NCBI GenBank assembly: GCA_022606425.2
Contig: JAHDVF020001564.1
Location: 372,001-436,000 of the forward strand
DNA from: Lepidostoma basale
Lineage: Eukaryota; Arthropoda; Insecta; Trichoptera; Lepidostomatidae
Reading direction: 5' to 3'
Length of the DNA: 64,000 nucleotides
Positions 24,501 through 33,679 of the stretch are shown one piece after another. A program made the translations under genes and the position numbers. Numbering within the stretch: the stretch's first letter is position 1; each line of letters starts with the position of its first letter. The notes beneath the pieces were generated by a model. The model had not been told where the DNA came from, made no database searches, and was given only the letters and a program-made list of their open reading frames with translations.

Positions 24501-26039
24501 TTTGGTGGGCATGTATGCCGTGGCCAACGTCTGCAACTCCATCATGGGCATCATGCTGCTCACGCTCGTTGTGTGGGCGTACATCCGGTGAGTTCTCTTT
24601 GACTTCTATTTTTTTTACCCTGAAGTACCGGCTTAACCCAACAGTGTCCATTTTTACCCTGAGATACCAGCTTAACTCTACAATGCGGAAATTTTACCCA
24701 TAACCAAGCGTTATTTGATTTAATTGCATAAATGACAGGCATGATTAAATGATATGTACAAAAGAATAAAAATTAATTCAACTAAAATTACCTTGATCAC
24801 ATTTTTATTGTTTCTTGAACAATGATGTAAAACTCCATATTAATTAATACGAATGAAAACGACAGTTTTCTAGAAGTTTTATTATATTTGATGGGAATGA
24901 CATGTTTTGTCCTTCTAAGGGATCTCACACACAGAGATCTCAGTTCTACTGCATTTATTCTAATTTCATCCTTCTTTTGCCAGTTCCATGCTTCGCTTCC
25001 ATACATTAGGGTCGGTACAAGAACACTATTGTCCATTGCTATTTTAGCTTTTTTTGGATAGATATGTACTCGTATACTGAATGTTTACAATGTTTACCTA
25101 TTTGAATTTAAAAACGTTGAAATTATCTTTGGTTTTATTATATTTACCATACATAATTTTGTTTCTTGTGTATTTTTAGGTATAGTGGAGATTTTCGGGA
25201 ATTGGGAGTCAACATTGATAATTTAGCGGTATTTTTATGGGACAATGTAAGTATACAAATTCAATTTAACCTTTTAAATGCCGGAGGTATTCATATGGCC
25301 GGACCCCGAGGGCTGGCAATTTTTTTTGCAATTTCAAAACCTATTAAATACAGTAAAACCCAGATTTTACGTCCCTGTATTTAACGTTTTCCCGCCAATT
25401 GCGTTTAATTTTTTCAGCCCCGATATATTTCAGTAAATTTTTGTAACCGCTTATATTTCAGTAAATTTATATCAAAAATATTCAAAATATGCGAGTTACG
25501 TGCGCTTGACAATTAGTCGGCGCAGTAGAAACGTGTTTAGTCAGCGAGCGACTTTGTGATTGGTCGGCATACGGCACGCAACGTGGTGATTGGCCGACAT
25601 TCGGTCTTCGACTCAATTTGTAACGCTTTGTTCTTTTTGACATTGTTCGCGATCATCATTTACATACAGTTTTTATGTTTTGTTTTATTTTAGTCAATTT
25701 AATTACAATATTTTTTTTTCCTTTTTTCATCGGTTTCGTTTGGTTTTTTGGCACGCCTTTCGCAAACTAATCTACGGGTTTTAAAAAATATATTTAATGT
25801 TTTTTTCAATACCTCCCATTTATATTTTCCCTTCATTTCCATTTTTTCTCAGTCTCTTAAAAAACGTAAAATAGGTGTTTCACTGTACGTATTTTTTGAA
25901 AATATGTTAAAAGTACATGTTAATGTTCATGTCCCAGATTATGAAGCCAATATACCAGGGTGCCGTGGAGAAGGGCATTCAGACGGCGGCGGAGCACGTG
26001 GCAGAGCGTGCGGTGAACGGCAAACCCAAGCAATTGTGA
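15548..26039 (+). CDS. atl: atlastin, ER membrane-fusion GTPase (5'-incomplete, nine exons visible)
   Basis: Dynamin-superfamily GTPase that tethers and fuses ER tubules. Exons: 15548-15697, 17336-17491, 18667-18816, 20179-20317, 21563-21747, 22796-23017, 24373-24587, 25180-25246 and 25938-26039. All have AG/GT borders and matching phases and give 461 residues. Visible are the switch region [16 protein letters not shown], the G3 motif DTQGAFDS, the G4 motif RDW and [15 protein letters not shown], then the three-helix middle domain and a membrane hairpin (two hydrophobic segments either side of [10 protein letters not shown], exon 7). The last exon is the short amphipathic tail ending NGKPKQL and a TGA stop. 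Family members have about 540 residues; the missing 80-100 hold the P-loop and must be upstream of 15548. I could not find that exon in this window. Introns are crowded with LINE and DNA-transposon remnants, but every exon is intact. Highly similar in order to Drosophila atl. Confidence 0.95.
15765..16150 (+). mobile_element. LINE RT tail with C-terminal zinc-finger-like motif, in atlastin intron
   Basis: The + frame reads [51 protein letters not shown] and [20 protein letters not shown]. This is the known C-terminus of a LINE group whose reverse transcriptase ends in a CxxC...HxxxH finger. The apparent 190-codon ORF from 15618 fuses an out-of-frame reading of the atlastin exon with this fragment and is not a gene. 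Confidence 0.78.
16247..17115 (-). mobile_element. mariner element, internally decayed, TA-flanked
   Basis: The ends are inverted: CATGGTTTTTCCAAAACATA on the left and, in reverse, CATGGTGTGTCCGAAATGTA on the right, with TA at 16245-16246 and 17116-17117. The - strand frame 16463-16813 encodes transposase pieces, including [24 protein letters not shown] and [13 protein letters not shown]. The family pattern is YSPDLAPxDF; here the catalytic-region residues are partly changed and stops are present. It is inactive and lies in an atlastin intron. Confidence 0.85.
17515..17760 (-). mobile_element. possible LINE 3' fragment in atlastin intron
   Basis: It begins at the low-coordinate side with TTCTTCTTATC, which on the - strand is a GAAGAA tail like those of other LINE fragments here, and is GC-richer than the flanks. 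The translation is too decayed to name a clade. The rest of this intron (17760-18180) contains a GC-richer patch at 17870-18060 that I cannot identify. Confidence 0.35.
18228..18520 (+). mobile_element. CR1/L2-like LINE 3' end in atlastin intron
   Basis: Matches 8937-9180 in opposite orientation: GATGCATAAATAATCCGACA, TTGTCTTAATGTGCCCTTAA and the TTATTATTATTTATTATTA tail. An inverted duplication with 16-bp arms (ATTTCATACTCAAATT and its complement, spacer TT) at about 18298-18331 is unique to this copy. Confidence 0.7.
18874..19705 (-). mobile_element. second mariner subfamily, internally deleted, TA-flanked
   Basis: The ends are CCAGGTGTATGCATAAGTTT and, in reverse, CCAAGTGTATGCATAAGTCT, with TA at 18872-18873 and 19706-19707. 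The - strand carries transposase pieces ([28 protein letters not shown] and, nearer the left end, segments of the HxxDxxPxH-to-C-terminus region) with stops. At 832 bp it is shorter than the usual 1.3 kb, so part of the ORF is lost. It lies in the atlastin intron between exons 3 and 4. Confidence 0.8.
19838..19960 (-). mobile_element. CR1/L2-like LINE tail
   Basis: (TAA)n tail followed by TATAGCGCCGTTTTCGTGAA and CACCTCAAGGGCGC, the same 3' terminus as at 7311 and 8937. Only about 120 bp remain. Confidence 0.6.
20455..20560 (+). repeat. short repeat with hammerhead-like core, atlastin intron
   Basis: Contains CTGTCGATGTAAGCCAGTCT followed by GGCGAAACCAGTTGCTGTC and AAATAAAGACAAACATGAAA. The same block recurs at 61165-61245. 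The part GCCAG..CTGGC-GAAA has the layout of a hammerhead stem II and conserved GAAA. Confidence 0.5.
20640..20937 (+). mobile_element. LINE family 'AGTT-tail', 3' copy
   Basis: Starts within the [16 protein letters not shown] region and runs to the CCTTCGGAGAGGTGGCGTGATGG terminus with a TTAGATAGTT tail. Directly followed by another copy in the same orientation at about 20965. Confidence 0.75.
20965..21535 (+). mobile_element. LINE family 'AGTT-tail', longer 3' copy
   Basis: Readable RT segments are [36 protein letters not shown] and [19 protein letters not shown] in broken frames. It ends CCCCTCCGGAATGACGTGATGG just before atlastin exon 5 (21563). Its 3' end is about 25 bp from the splice acceptor. 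Confidence 0.78.
21835..22060. mobile_element. piggyBac-like MITE, left end recognised
   Basis: TTAA at 21831-21834 is followed by CCCATATAGTGCTTCTGCCT and GCATTTGCAG, matching the left end of the complete MITE at 48391-48945. The right terminus is not clear and is inferred near 22060. Confidence 0.5.
22360..22750 (+). mobile_element. LINE family 'AGTT-tail', decayed copy in atlastin intron
   Basis: Heavily mutated, but the order of family landmarks holds: GGAACTAGCAAAAAAAGAA, ATGAATGAACGATGAAATAA, GTCAGCCACGTGAGGATTCA and GAGGGACTGTGTGATG at the 3' end. It ends about 45 bp before atlastin exon 6. Confidence 0.6.
23109..23664 (+). mobile_element. TA-type MITE (pogo-like), atlastin intron
   Basis: Inverted ends CAGTGAAACCTTTATTTTAC and, in reverse, CAGTGAAACCATTATACGTC. 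TA follows the right end; the left flank is TG, presumably a mutated TA. The central GACCAATCACAATGTCGC block is shared, inverted, with 25351-25885. No transposase is present, so it is non-autonomous. Confidence 0.72.
23930..24240. mobile_element. two LINE 'AGTT-tail' fragments, tail to tail
   Basis: 23930-24055 (+) holds the GTCGACCACGTCAGGAATCT to CCTACTTT end. 24068-24240 (-) starts with the CCAAAGGGGTAGGC end in the opposite sense. The two 3' ends meet around 24056-24067. Both are short and decayed, in the intron before atlastin exon 7. Confidence 0.55.
24800..25050. mobile_element. F1 repeat fused to a LINE fragment, atlastin intron
   Basis: 24803-24920 is family F1 (TATTGTTTCTTGAACAATGA, TTTTCTAGAAGTTTTATTAT, GGGAATGACATGTTTTGTCC). 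From about 24930 to 25050 the - strand shows LINE 'AGTT-tail' RT sequence ([29 protein letters not shown]). Confidence 0.6.
25351..25885 (-). mobile_element. TA-flanked MITE (pogo-like), inverted relative to 23109-23664
   Basis: Ends CAGTAAAACCCAGATTTTAC and, in reverse, CAGTGAAACACCTATTTTAC, with TA on both sides (25349-25350 and 25886-25887). The internal GATTGGTCGGCAT and GATTGGCCGACAT blocks match the centre of 23109-23664 in opposite orientation. It lies in the last atlastin intron, about 50 bp before the final exon. Confidence 0.78.
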
Positions 26040-28143
26040 TATCCGCTCCCAGGACTGTGCGGACCCTCAAATCTCCCTTCTTCCCGCTCCCCATAGGACA
26101 CACGACACACGACACAACCTTAACGCAGACCCGACGGCTTATTTAGGTTGATACGCAAAACATTTGTTTTAACTCTGTTAACTACTGGAAACATAATTGA
26201 GTATCACAACAATAGATATCAATATACCTAAAACTCTTTTTATGCAATAGATAGCAGTATACCTAAAACATTTTTTTGTGATAGTTATCAGTATACCTAA
26301 AACTCTTTTTATGCTATAGATATAGGTATACCTAAAACTCTCTATGCAATAGCTATCAGTATACTTAAAACTCTTATTATATAATAGATATCTTCCTAAA
26401 AATTATTCATAAAAAATATTGAATATAGATGTGTGAATAAAAATTAATTCAACAATTAGTTTCAAAACTGATAGATTTGTAAAATAATGAAATATGCAAA
26501 CATTAAATTCTTTGGTTTTATTATTATATTGAATGAATTTTAGCATATTATATTGATTAGGATTTATTTTATGAATCCCTTTAAAAAAGAGGTTTAGGTG
26601 TATTGACATCATTTATTATTTTTTTCAATCAGATTGAAAAACGTGTATATGTAACATGATTTTGAATTTTTTTTTGATGTTATTACACGAACAAATAATT
26701 TTACAACTAATATGGACAACGATTTTGAACATTGAATTTTACTAATTTAAACTCTTATTCTGTAAATTATGAAGTTCTTGCCCAGTATAAATTACAACCT
26801 ATAGTTGCCACAACATAATGCTAGCTTCGATCAACGAAATTATACATTTTCTGCACTAGCAACTTTGATAAAACCTTTTTTAATATTTCCCACATATTTT
26901 TTTTTGGAATTAGCATCTGAAGAATAAAATGTATCGTATTGACTGACGTGAGCTGTTGCGAGTGTCTGTACTTGTGATCTGCACCGGTCGGAATAACGTT
27001 TAGCTTAGTAAAGTACCGTACTAGTGAATATAGCGTCCACGGGAGCCGTACTATATTTAATATTAGAGAAAATGATTTACAATACATACATATATGATAG
27101 ATAAATGAATAAGGTAGCTGTATCCCGCGCTGTGGGCGCGTCCCACGTCTCGCGCCCCAGCGTCCCGCATCTAATGCTTTGTCGGTGAGGACACATCAAA
27201 AATCCATGACACTAAACAGAGACAGGGTGCGAACCCAGCGTCTAATGTTTTAGATGAGTTTCGAAGCGTAGGACCCCTGTCCGGTGGCTTTGAGACCTTG
27301 TGATGTGATATTTTGCTCATACAGTTTCCTTCACATTGTTGGTAGTCGTGTTTTAAATTATTAAATGGATCTTGTGACGAGTGTTGTCCTATTTCTTCTT
27401 CTTGTGTTAGAAGTAATTATTGTTAAAGTTTATATAATATTTAAAGTGTTTTAGAATCGGCATTGAATCCCTTCCTTTTATTATATGTATATTTTTTATT
27501 GTACTTTAAATCAATACAGGTGCAATTATTTGAATCATTGAAAGATCTTTTTTTTACAAATTAGTGAATTCATCTGTAATTTGTATTTTAATTTTGGAAT
27601 AAGAGGATTAGAACTAATTCCGTTATATTTTGGTTCTCTAACCACGTACATCCTTAAGGATTTCAATTCGATTTTGGTGTCGTTGATTTTTAAGCGGTTG
27701 TGAGTTGTGATAAAACAGTCGGTGTTTGTAAACGTGTTGTAAAAAAATTTAAAATAAAACCACGAAGTTGTTCTAAAGTTTTGGTCTTTCTCCGAATTCG
27801 CAAGAAGTTCTTTGTAATTAAATGATCATGTTTTTTGAGTATTTATAATGAACTCAATGTCAACTCATTCAATAGTTTTTACACTTTTAGTACAGTTATG
27901 AGAATTTCGCAGATTTAATATAATTGGCCGTGGATTATAAACATTTTGAAATGGGTTGCTTTTATCTATTTTGTTTTTGTGTTATTGATTTTAAAATAAC
28001 TACAATTTTGTTACTTGAGTATTGTGGACATAACAAATGGATAAATGTTTCTTTTTATATATAGAAGATTTCTATCAATGAGCACTCGTTAAAATCTTTG
28101 CAAACTTTTTTTTTCATTCATGTTTATCCTTCTTATTTTGTAG
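26040..28143. other. atlastin 3' flank, AT-rich, with GC-richer patch
   Basis: Probable 3' UTR at first; AATAAA occurs at about 26435, but which signal is used cannot be seen. Contains the minisatellite at 26215-26402 and a GC-richer patch at 27120-27290 of unknown nature. No further exon is recognised. Confidence 0.4.
26215..26402. repeat. minisatellite, about 35-bp unit, about 5.3 copies
   Basis: Units begin GATATCAATATACCTAAAAC and vary at a few positions and in T-run length (starts at about 26215, 26250, 26284, 26319, 26352 and 26387). It lies about 175 bp after the atlastin stop, so it may be transcribed in the 3' UTR. Confidence 0.8.
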
Positions 28144-28793
28144 CAGTGGCGGTACTCCCATAGAAGCCCAGAAGCCCGGCTTGCGTAAGAAATTTTAAAT
28201 CAAAACCCCCAAATCTAAGTAATCATGCCCCCGCATAAACCAACAAACCACTAAATCAGTGGTTGTCAAACTTGTTTCGTCTATCGCCCACTTTGAAAAT
28301 CAATTATTTTTCAGCACCCCCTAATTTTTTTTTACTTTACCACTTCTTAAAAACCACAATGACATTCATTACTTTTTTACCAGTGGGAGCAATTAAAACG
28401 TTACTATATATTATTAAGAGTATCTTTTATTCAAATTAAAACAAACACAATCAATTTTAATTTTAAAAATAACCTAATGTGAAGGATAAATCTGATGATT
28501 TTTAACAAGTTTGTTGAAATCAGATTCGAATTTACTCAAAAATAGCCGCAAGTCGCCGCGTCAGTCACCACTTCAACACCCCCCATTTTTTTCTGGGCCC
28601 CTTACCGCCCCCCTCTAGGTCACCAGCGCCCACAAGGGGGCGTTATCGCCCACTTTGAGAAAGTCTGCACTAAATCAACCCCATCAGACGTAAGAGGAAT
28701 AGCCACAAGAGTTGAACCTCTGTAAGCCAGAAGAGGTTTTGATTCAAAATATCTTACGCAAGCTTCTGGGCTTCTATGGGAGTACCGCCACTG
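28144..28793. mobile_element. hAT-like MITE with long inverted ends, host of a nested insertion
   Basis: Left CAGTGGCGGTACTCCCATAG and its near-perfect inverse at the right end (CTATGGGAGTACCGCCACTG); the inverted ends are about 33 bp. Flanks TTTTGTAG and TTTAGAAG agree at 6 of 8 positions, consistent with an old 8-bp hAT duplication. The centre holds a second MITE (28257-28667). Another partial copy ends at 58723. Confidence 0.78.
28257..28667. mobile_element. nested hAT-type MITE with exact 8-bp TSD
   Basis: Flanked by CACTAAAT at 28249-28256 and 28668-28675. The ends are CAGTGGTTGTCAAACTTGTT and, in reverse, CAGACTTTCTCAAAGTGGGC; both carry the GGGCGATA-type subterminal block. 411 bp, no coding capacity. 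Confidence 0.85.
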
Positions 28794-29605
28794 TTTAGAA
28801 GTGGTTATTTAAAAATATATATTTTACCGTTATTGGGTGGTCCGTATATATATATTTACAAATATTTTATTTCTTGTGTGTAAGTGCAGTCATTTTTAAT
28901 GATTAAGTAACACGCAATTGCTTTCAGGCGATATGATAATGTTTATTAATAAATTTATATATATTTCTTTCTGCCTGTGTATAAACAAGCTTCACATTTG
29001 TATTTGTTTATTCTAAATGCTGTAAAAAGTTGACACAATGTGTACATTAGTACTCTTAACTCGCACACAAATATGTTGGAGTGCGGACTTAATATTTCTT
29101 ATATGTACCTTTATTAATCTATATCATGTTTATGGGACCAAGCATTGCCCTCGGAATAAATTTTTATTTTTGTTTTATATTACATATATAATTTTCTTGT
29201 TTTCAGTAGAGAGATAATGAAATTTCTTGAGTATGTTTTCATAATGTGAGTTTACATTGAGTTTATGGTGGGTTTTTATATATTTACACACACATACTTG
29301 CCGTAATTATAGAATAAGTTTGTATGTTTTTTTTTTGTATTCAGTAAACATTATTTGGTAACCATCTATCACTAAGGTGTACTAATAAGGATTTAAAAAA
29401 AAAATTCATGTGATACAACACATAGGATAATCAAGCTCGTATTTTAGATCTATGAAATATTAATGTCATTTTTTTCTCTCCATAATAATGTTTATTCCTT
29501 AACAGTACAGTTGGCTGCTTATATAAATAGAATTGTATAAAGTTGTTACTTAAATATACATACCATAAACAATTTACAAATTAAAATGACAGTTTGCGAC
29601 TACCT
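28794..29605. other. AT-rich intergenic, no gene recognised
   Basis: Long AT runs with no domain, splice-supported exon or structured RNA. An AATAAA on the - strand at about 29488 could serve the candidate exon at 29606-29787. Confidence 0.4.
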
Positions 29606-29787
29606 TCAGTTGTTTGGTTGGACATGGATGCCAACCGAAGCAAAATATACATTTGCCAACCAACTGTTTTCAAATGATCGAATCAATTGTTCATCATATA
29701 ATGGACTCTTGATGGTTTGCAGTATATTCATGGGATACATTGTTTCATCAATATTATAAGGATTCTTAAAATATTGTTTTCCATCAA
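29606..29787 (-). CDS. candidate terminal coding exon of unknown gene
   Basis: A - strand acceptor (ACATAACTACAG) is followed by 59 codons with balanced, non-repetitive composition (VDGKQYFKNPYNIDETMYP..., ...SWLANVYFASVGIHVQPNN) and a TGA stop. The reading stands out from the AT-driven chance frames nearby. I recognise no family and find no partner exon on the - strand up to 36 kb. It may be the last exon of a gene with distant exons, an exapted or dead fragment, or chance. Confidence 0.3.
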
Positions 29788-31080
29788 CTGTAGTTATGTA
29801 AAATATAATATATGAATAAAGCAAATTAGTTTGGTGGCTGACTGTATTATGGATGTAGGTATTTTAATTAGTAGGTTAATATTACATATATATTGAGCCT
29901 TTGTCTACTAAATCTCTTAATAAAACTGCATTATCCTATTATCGAATTAGTAAGGAGTCTTTGTGAATTTATATATTTAAAAATCTTTAACTTTTGGTGT
30001 TGTCAACGGTAATACATAATGATATGAATATGATTTTTTTATTACACTCAATAATCTGACATTTCAGATAGGCACTGCATGTCCATAGATAAATGATTTC
30101 ACAAGATACAGTTTTATTTGTGTCCAAAAAATGCTTTCATGCATGAAAAGTAGGTACTGTGTCACGATGCAGATTACTACCAGTTTAAATTTTAGAATCA
30201 TGCAATTGTTTTAAAGTATCCAGGTGATGTCAGATTATTGAAATTCTTTTCTATAGTGAGTTGATCGTTTATAGTGATATTTATTTGTATTTCCCTATGA
30301 TAATAATGGTTTGGGTATTAAAAAAAACATATTTGCCAAATTAGAGTGTGTAATACATAAAAATATATTATCTGTTTTTTTATATCCTTTTATGTGAATT
30401 GTACCGTGATCCAGTGTTGTTTTATATGCAATATTTTAAATGATAGTTTTCAGATAACTGCCGATTTGCTTAAATAATGAGTTGTGTCTATTTTCATTTA
30501 AAATGTTATTTTTATTTAACTGTTTTTTCAATCAGGCTTTTTTCTCCGAGTTATTGTTTTCTGATATATATATTTTTTATTGGATGGAGATGAGTTGTTT
30601 TTTAAAAACTTGAATATGTATAATTTTGAGTTGAGACTAGTTTTAAATGATAAAAGTAAATTAGTAGTAACGGTATGAATATTTATATTAGAATATATAA
30701 CATAGGATTGTAAATATGACACCGACAGTGCCTGATGTAATTCCCTCAAGTAAATTGTGAGAAGAATCTTTCTGAAAATATTGTGTCACGTGTATATAAA
30801 TATACCGGGTGGCCTGGAATAAGTTTTAATTTAAAACTGGAATCATTTTACGAGAGTTCATTTGTTTTTAGTCTTGGAAAAAACATTGCTTGCTTATTGA
30901 TATTTTCAATTGTTTTATCATCGCATATATTTTTCAGACGTAGAGATGTACGACTGAGCAACTTTTTCTACGGCGGCTACTTATAACGCAATGCTAAAAT
31001 GGTTTTTTTTTCCGAGATTAAATATCTGCATTTTGAAGACATCCATATATTTTTAACTGTTAAATTTATAACCCTGTTAC
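29788..31080. other. AT-rich intergenic, no gene recognised
   Basis: Chance frames only (for example 30528-30749 and 30783-30986), without domain, splice or composition support. Confidence 0.45.
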
Positions 31081-31089
31081 GATATCACA

Positions 31090-31235
31090 ATTTTCTATTA
31101 TTCACTTGGGTGTCGTGACAGCTGTTTCGCCAGCCGATGTTGGCACCATCAGGTGTTACTAACAACACCTGATGATGCCAATATGGATTGGAGAAACATC
31201 AGTTGTGACACTCAAGTGAATAATGAAGTATCATA
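31090..31235. repeat. inverted pair of hammerhead-like motifs
   Basis: The - strand at 31112-31152 reads CTGATGGTGCCAACATCGGC then TGGCGAAACAGCTGTCACGA. The + strand at 31169-31209 reads CTGATGATGCCAATATGGAT then TGGAGAAACATCAGTTGTGA. Outer arms (TTATTCACTTGGGTGTC and GACACTCAAGTGAATAA) pair with each other. The layout CTGATGR - stem II - GAAA - short palindrome CAGCTG - TC is that of a minimal hammerhead ribozyme; activity is unproven. Confidence 0.6.
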
Positions 31236-31493
31236 GTGTTTCGGCCAAAACAATGGACTATTTAATAAAATGCCTATATAAGGATATTCTGAACATTATG
31301 TTAATGTGGTTTTTATGGGTAATCTATAAAATTTACTTTTAATATATTTTTTTAACAAGCCTGAAAAGATGGAATCCTGTTTAAAATAAATAGTTGACCA
31401 CTACAATCTACAATCACCACATTAGAATATTTTTTGTCATGGTTATAGAATTTTTTCTATATTCCTTCAATTTATCAAAGGCTTTTGCTATGG

Positions 31494-31575
31494 ATGAAGG
31501 ACCCGAGTTGTACCCAGGATCGAACCACATACCCTGGAACGGTAGCCGAGTGTTCTATCGCCTAGATCACCCAGA
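31494..31575 (-). mobile_element. tRNA-like SINE head, second type
   Basis: On the - strand, GGCGATAGAACACTCGGCTA followed by GTGGTTCGATCCTGG resembles RNA polymerase III A and B boxes at tRNA spacing. It is not a tRNA gene: the acceptor and anticodon arms do not fold into a cloverleaf that I can see. The 3' part is not identified. Confidence 0.45.
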
Positions 31576-31679
31576 TATTCACTCGTTTCTGTATAAAACA
31601 TTTTCTGTTTCAAAAACTGAAACACTTCAATTCCAAATTAATAAAAAATCCTTTATAATATATATTTAGTTTAATTCCA

Positions 31680-31760
31680 CGTAGGTTAACTGCTTTGACC
31701 GGTTTCGGCATCTTCTGATAAATCAGATGATAGCAGGCTACGGAAATCATAAACCTATGT
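31680..31760 (-). repeat. hairpin repeat with GAAA-CCGG-TC motif
   Basis: The - strand reads CATCTGATTTATCAGAAGAT then GCCGAAACCGGTCAAAGCAG. The first part folds on itself. The second matches the 3' side of a hammerhead core with CCGG as self-complementary stem III. The 5' CTGATGA box is degraded. Confidence 0.45.
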
Positions 31761-31844
31761 ATATATTATAAAGGAATTTTTAATATATTTTATTTATTTC
31801 ATTATTTACAATGAACTTGTACCAAGAAATTTCAAATAACTTCT

Positions 31845-32215
31845 TCTTTTTCCAAGTCTTGTCCCATTTATTTGAGGTCGGCTCTTCTTGTATGGCGTCT
31901 CCGGGGCTGTCTGTCCTGGGTGGCATCTTGTGAAATCCAATCTCTTGAGTCCTTTGATTCAAGTCCCATCCATGTCACCTTGGGCCTAACACGTCCCTGG
32001 GTCGCTGGTCCGCTCCCATTACCCTCCTTGTAGCATGGTCAGCTGGGCGCTGCATGACGTAGCCGTACCATCTCGGACAGTTCTCAAGTTTATCCGAGAT
32101 TGGTCTCACTCTAAAACTGACGCGGATATGTATGTTTCTGATGTGGTCGAGCAACGTTACTCCGCCTGGCCATTTCAGCATCCTCATTTCAGTGCTGTGG
32201 AGTTTATCCTCCAAA
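31845..32215 (-). mobile_element. LINE RT C-terminal fragment
   Basis: The - strand frames read LHSTEMRMLKWPGGVTLLDH, IRNIHIRVSFRVRPISDKL, RWYGYVMQRPADHATRRVM and, after a frame change, TSNKWDKTWKK. This is the standard insect RTE-like C-terminus, ending in a GAAGAAG tail at the low-coordinate side. Confidence 0.75.
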
Positions 32216-32397
32216 TCAAATTATCATCTAACATTATAAAATAAAAACATTACCTTCAATTCCACTTTTGCATTTTGTTTGGTATTCTATGTATAGTTTA
32301 TAAATTGTTTTAAAGGTTTAGTTTCAGTTTTAAATTGAATCTTATTTGAGCGTCACAGTAATGTTGTTTGAAATGAATATTAGATATTTGTGCGCCG

Positions 32398-32490
32398 ATG
32401 TTTAGCAATCCCACTTCACTGCAGCAGGCCCCTCCGTCTCCCGAGAAGGCTAACGCGAACTTTACATGTGCCATACAGCGACACGAAGGT
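32398..32490 (+). other. GC-richer island of unresolved nature
   Basis: About 90 bp with codon-like composition in the + frame (MFSNPTSLQQAPPSPEKANA), followed by a GT that could be a donor. On the - strand it reads like a repeat tail (SLYGTCKVRVSLLGRRRGLL then a stop). The lack of an acceptor or partner exon makes a decayed repeat more likely than an exon. Flanks 32216-32397 and 32491-32730 are AT-rich with nothing recognised. Confidence 0.25.
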
Positions 32491-32734
32491 TGGTTGTTTT
32501 CTCTGTTTGTTTGGTTTTCTCATTGGAAAATCCAGTCAAGTGCTTCTCATGAATACATAATATATGATATGCTCAATGCTATTTATTCAATCATAAATTT
32601 TATGGCTTATGTTAATCTTTTCAATATTGTAAAATGGTTTCTTGGTGTAAGGTAAATAAATCCTTATTTTTTAATCTTTGTTTTACTTTCTTCCTATTTT
32701 GTTGAATCAACATCATTACAGCGAGAGCCAAATC

Positions 32735-32925
32735 CATGTAAGGGGTATAGCTAACATATTGATTCTTGTGACGACATACCGAAGGTCCCAGGTTCGATTC
32801 CCGGCGATGGCAGTGTGATTGTCACACTGTCTTTGGTTTGGTGTAGAATTCAATTGACAATTAAAAGGGCGATAGATTATCTACCTATCACATGTTATGA
32901 GAATCAATATAAAAAATATAATAAG
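32735..32925 (+). mobile_element. tRNA-derived SINE copy
   Basis: B-box region CGAAGGTCCCAGGTTCGATT then CCCGGCGATGGCAGTGTGAT; body GGTTTGGTGTAGAATTC, CTACCTATCACATGTTATGA and GAATCAATA. It matches 49104-49300 throughout. The A-box half is degraded. Confidence 0.78.
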
Positions 32926-32972
32926 TAATTGGGTTTAAACGACTTGTTGTATACAAAAAAATAAGAAAAAGA

Positions 32973-33051
32973 AGACGTGATAGGTAGCTAATCTATTGCC
33001 ATTTTATTGTCATGTGAAGTCTACAGCAGACCAAAGACAGTGCGACAATCT
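32973..33051 (-). mobile_element. tRNA-derived SINE, body fragment
   Basis: GTGATAGGTAGCTAATCTAT, CACATGAC-like and CAGACCAAAGACAGTGCGAC match the reverse of the SINE body at 49180-49265. With 32735-32925 it forms a tail-to-tail inverted pair about 50 bp apart. Confidence 0.65.
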
Positions 33052-33679
33052 TTATTTAATCAACAAGTGAATCAAAATTATTTATTTAATATTGAAGACT
33101 TAAACTCACCAAATAGTGGTGCAGCAAAAAAGTTTATGTATTCATTGAAACCCCCACTGGAGTCAATTATAAGTATCAACTATAGATCAATGATTTTTGT
33201 ATTTTATTTCATTTTTGAACAAAGAAAAAAATACCACCTGTCTTCTTTTCGTCTTGCCTGTGTTTGTATAAAATTAATTTATAATACTTTCTAGAAAAGA
33301 ATGATGACTCTTAACTATGTTTTGAACCAGAAAATAATGGATAATATTTTTGTATCACAGTGACACCTATCCACTACACAGCAAAGGAAACATGACATAG
33401 AAATTAGAAGTTTAGGATGGGTTTTTTTTATATATGAAGTTGAAGGTAACCGAAATGCACAAAAATGTGCACACCGCCGCAACATAAGGTTTCTGAAACA
33501 CACAAATATGTGCGCGCTGTAAACAATGTGTTAATATTAAAAATACATACTAAATAAAATAATACTGCTAGTTTTTTATTTATTAAACTGGGATATCTTA
33601 TCTCTTGGATATCAAAGTTTGATGAATCCTGCTCAAAATACAACATGATCATATCCATTCCAAAAACTAAGTGTATGAC
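33052..33679. other. no gene recognised
   Basis: AT-rich DNA with chance frames (33007-33294, 33315-33503, 33428-33658). None has a domain or plausible splice borders. Confidence 0.4.

Noticed and set aside
26200..26402. CRISPR-like array
   Set aside because: The units are contiguous diverged tandem copies without unique spacers, in a eukaryotic genome.
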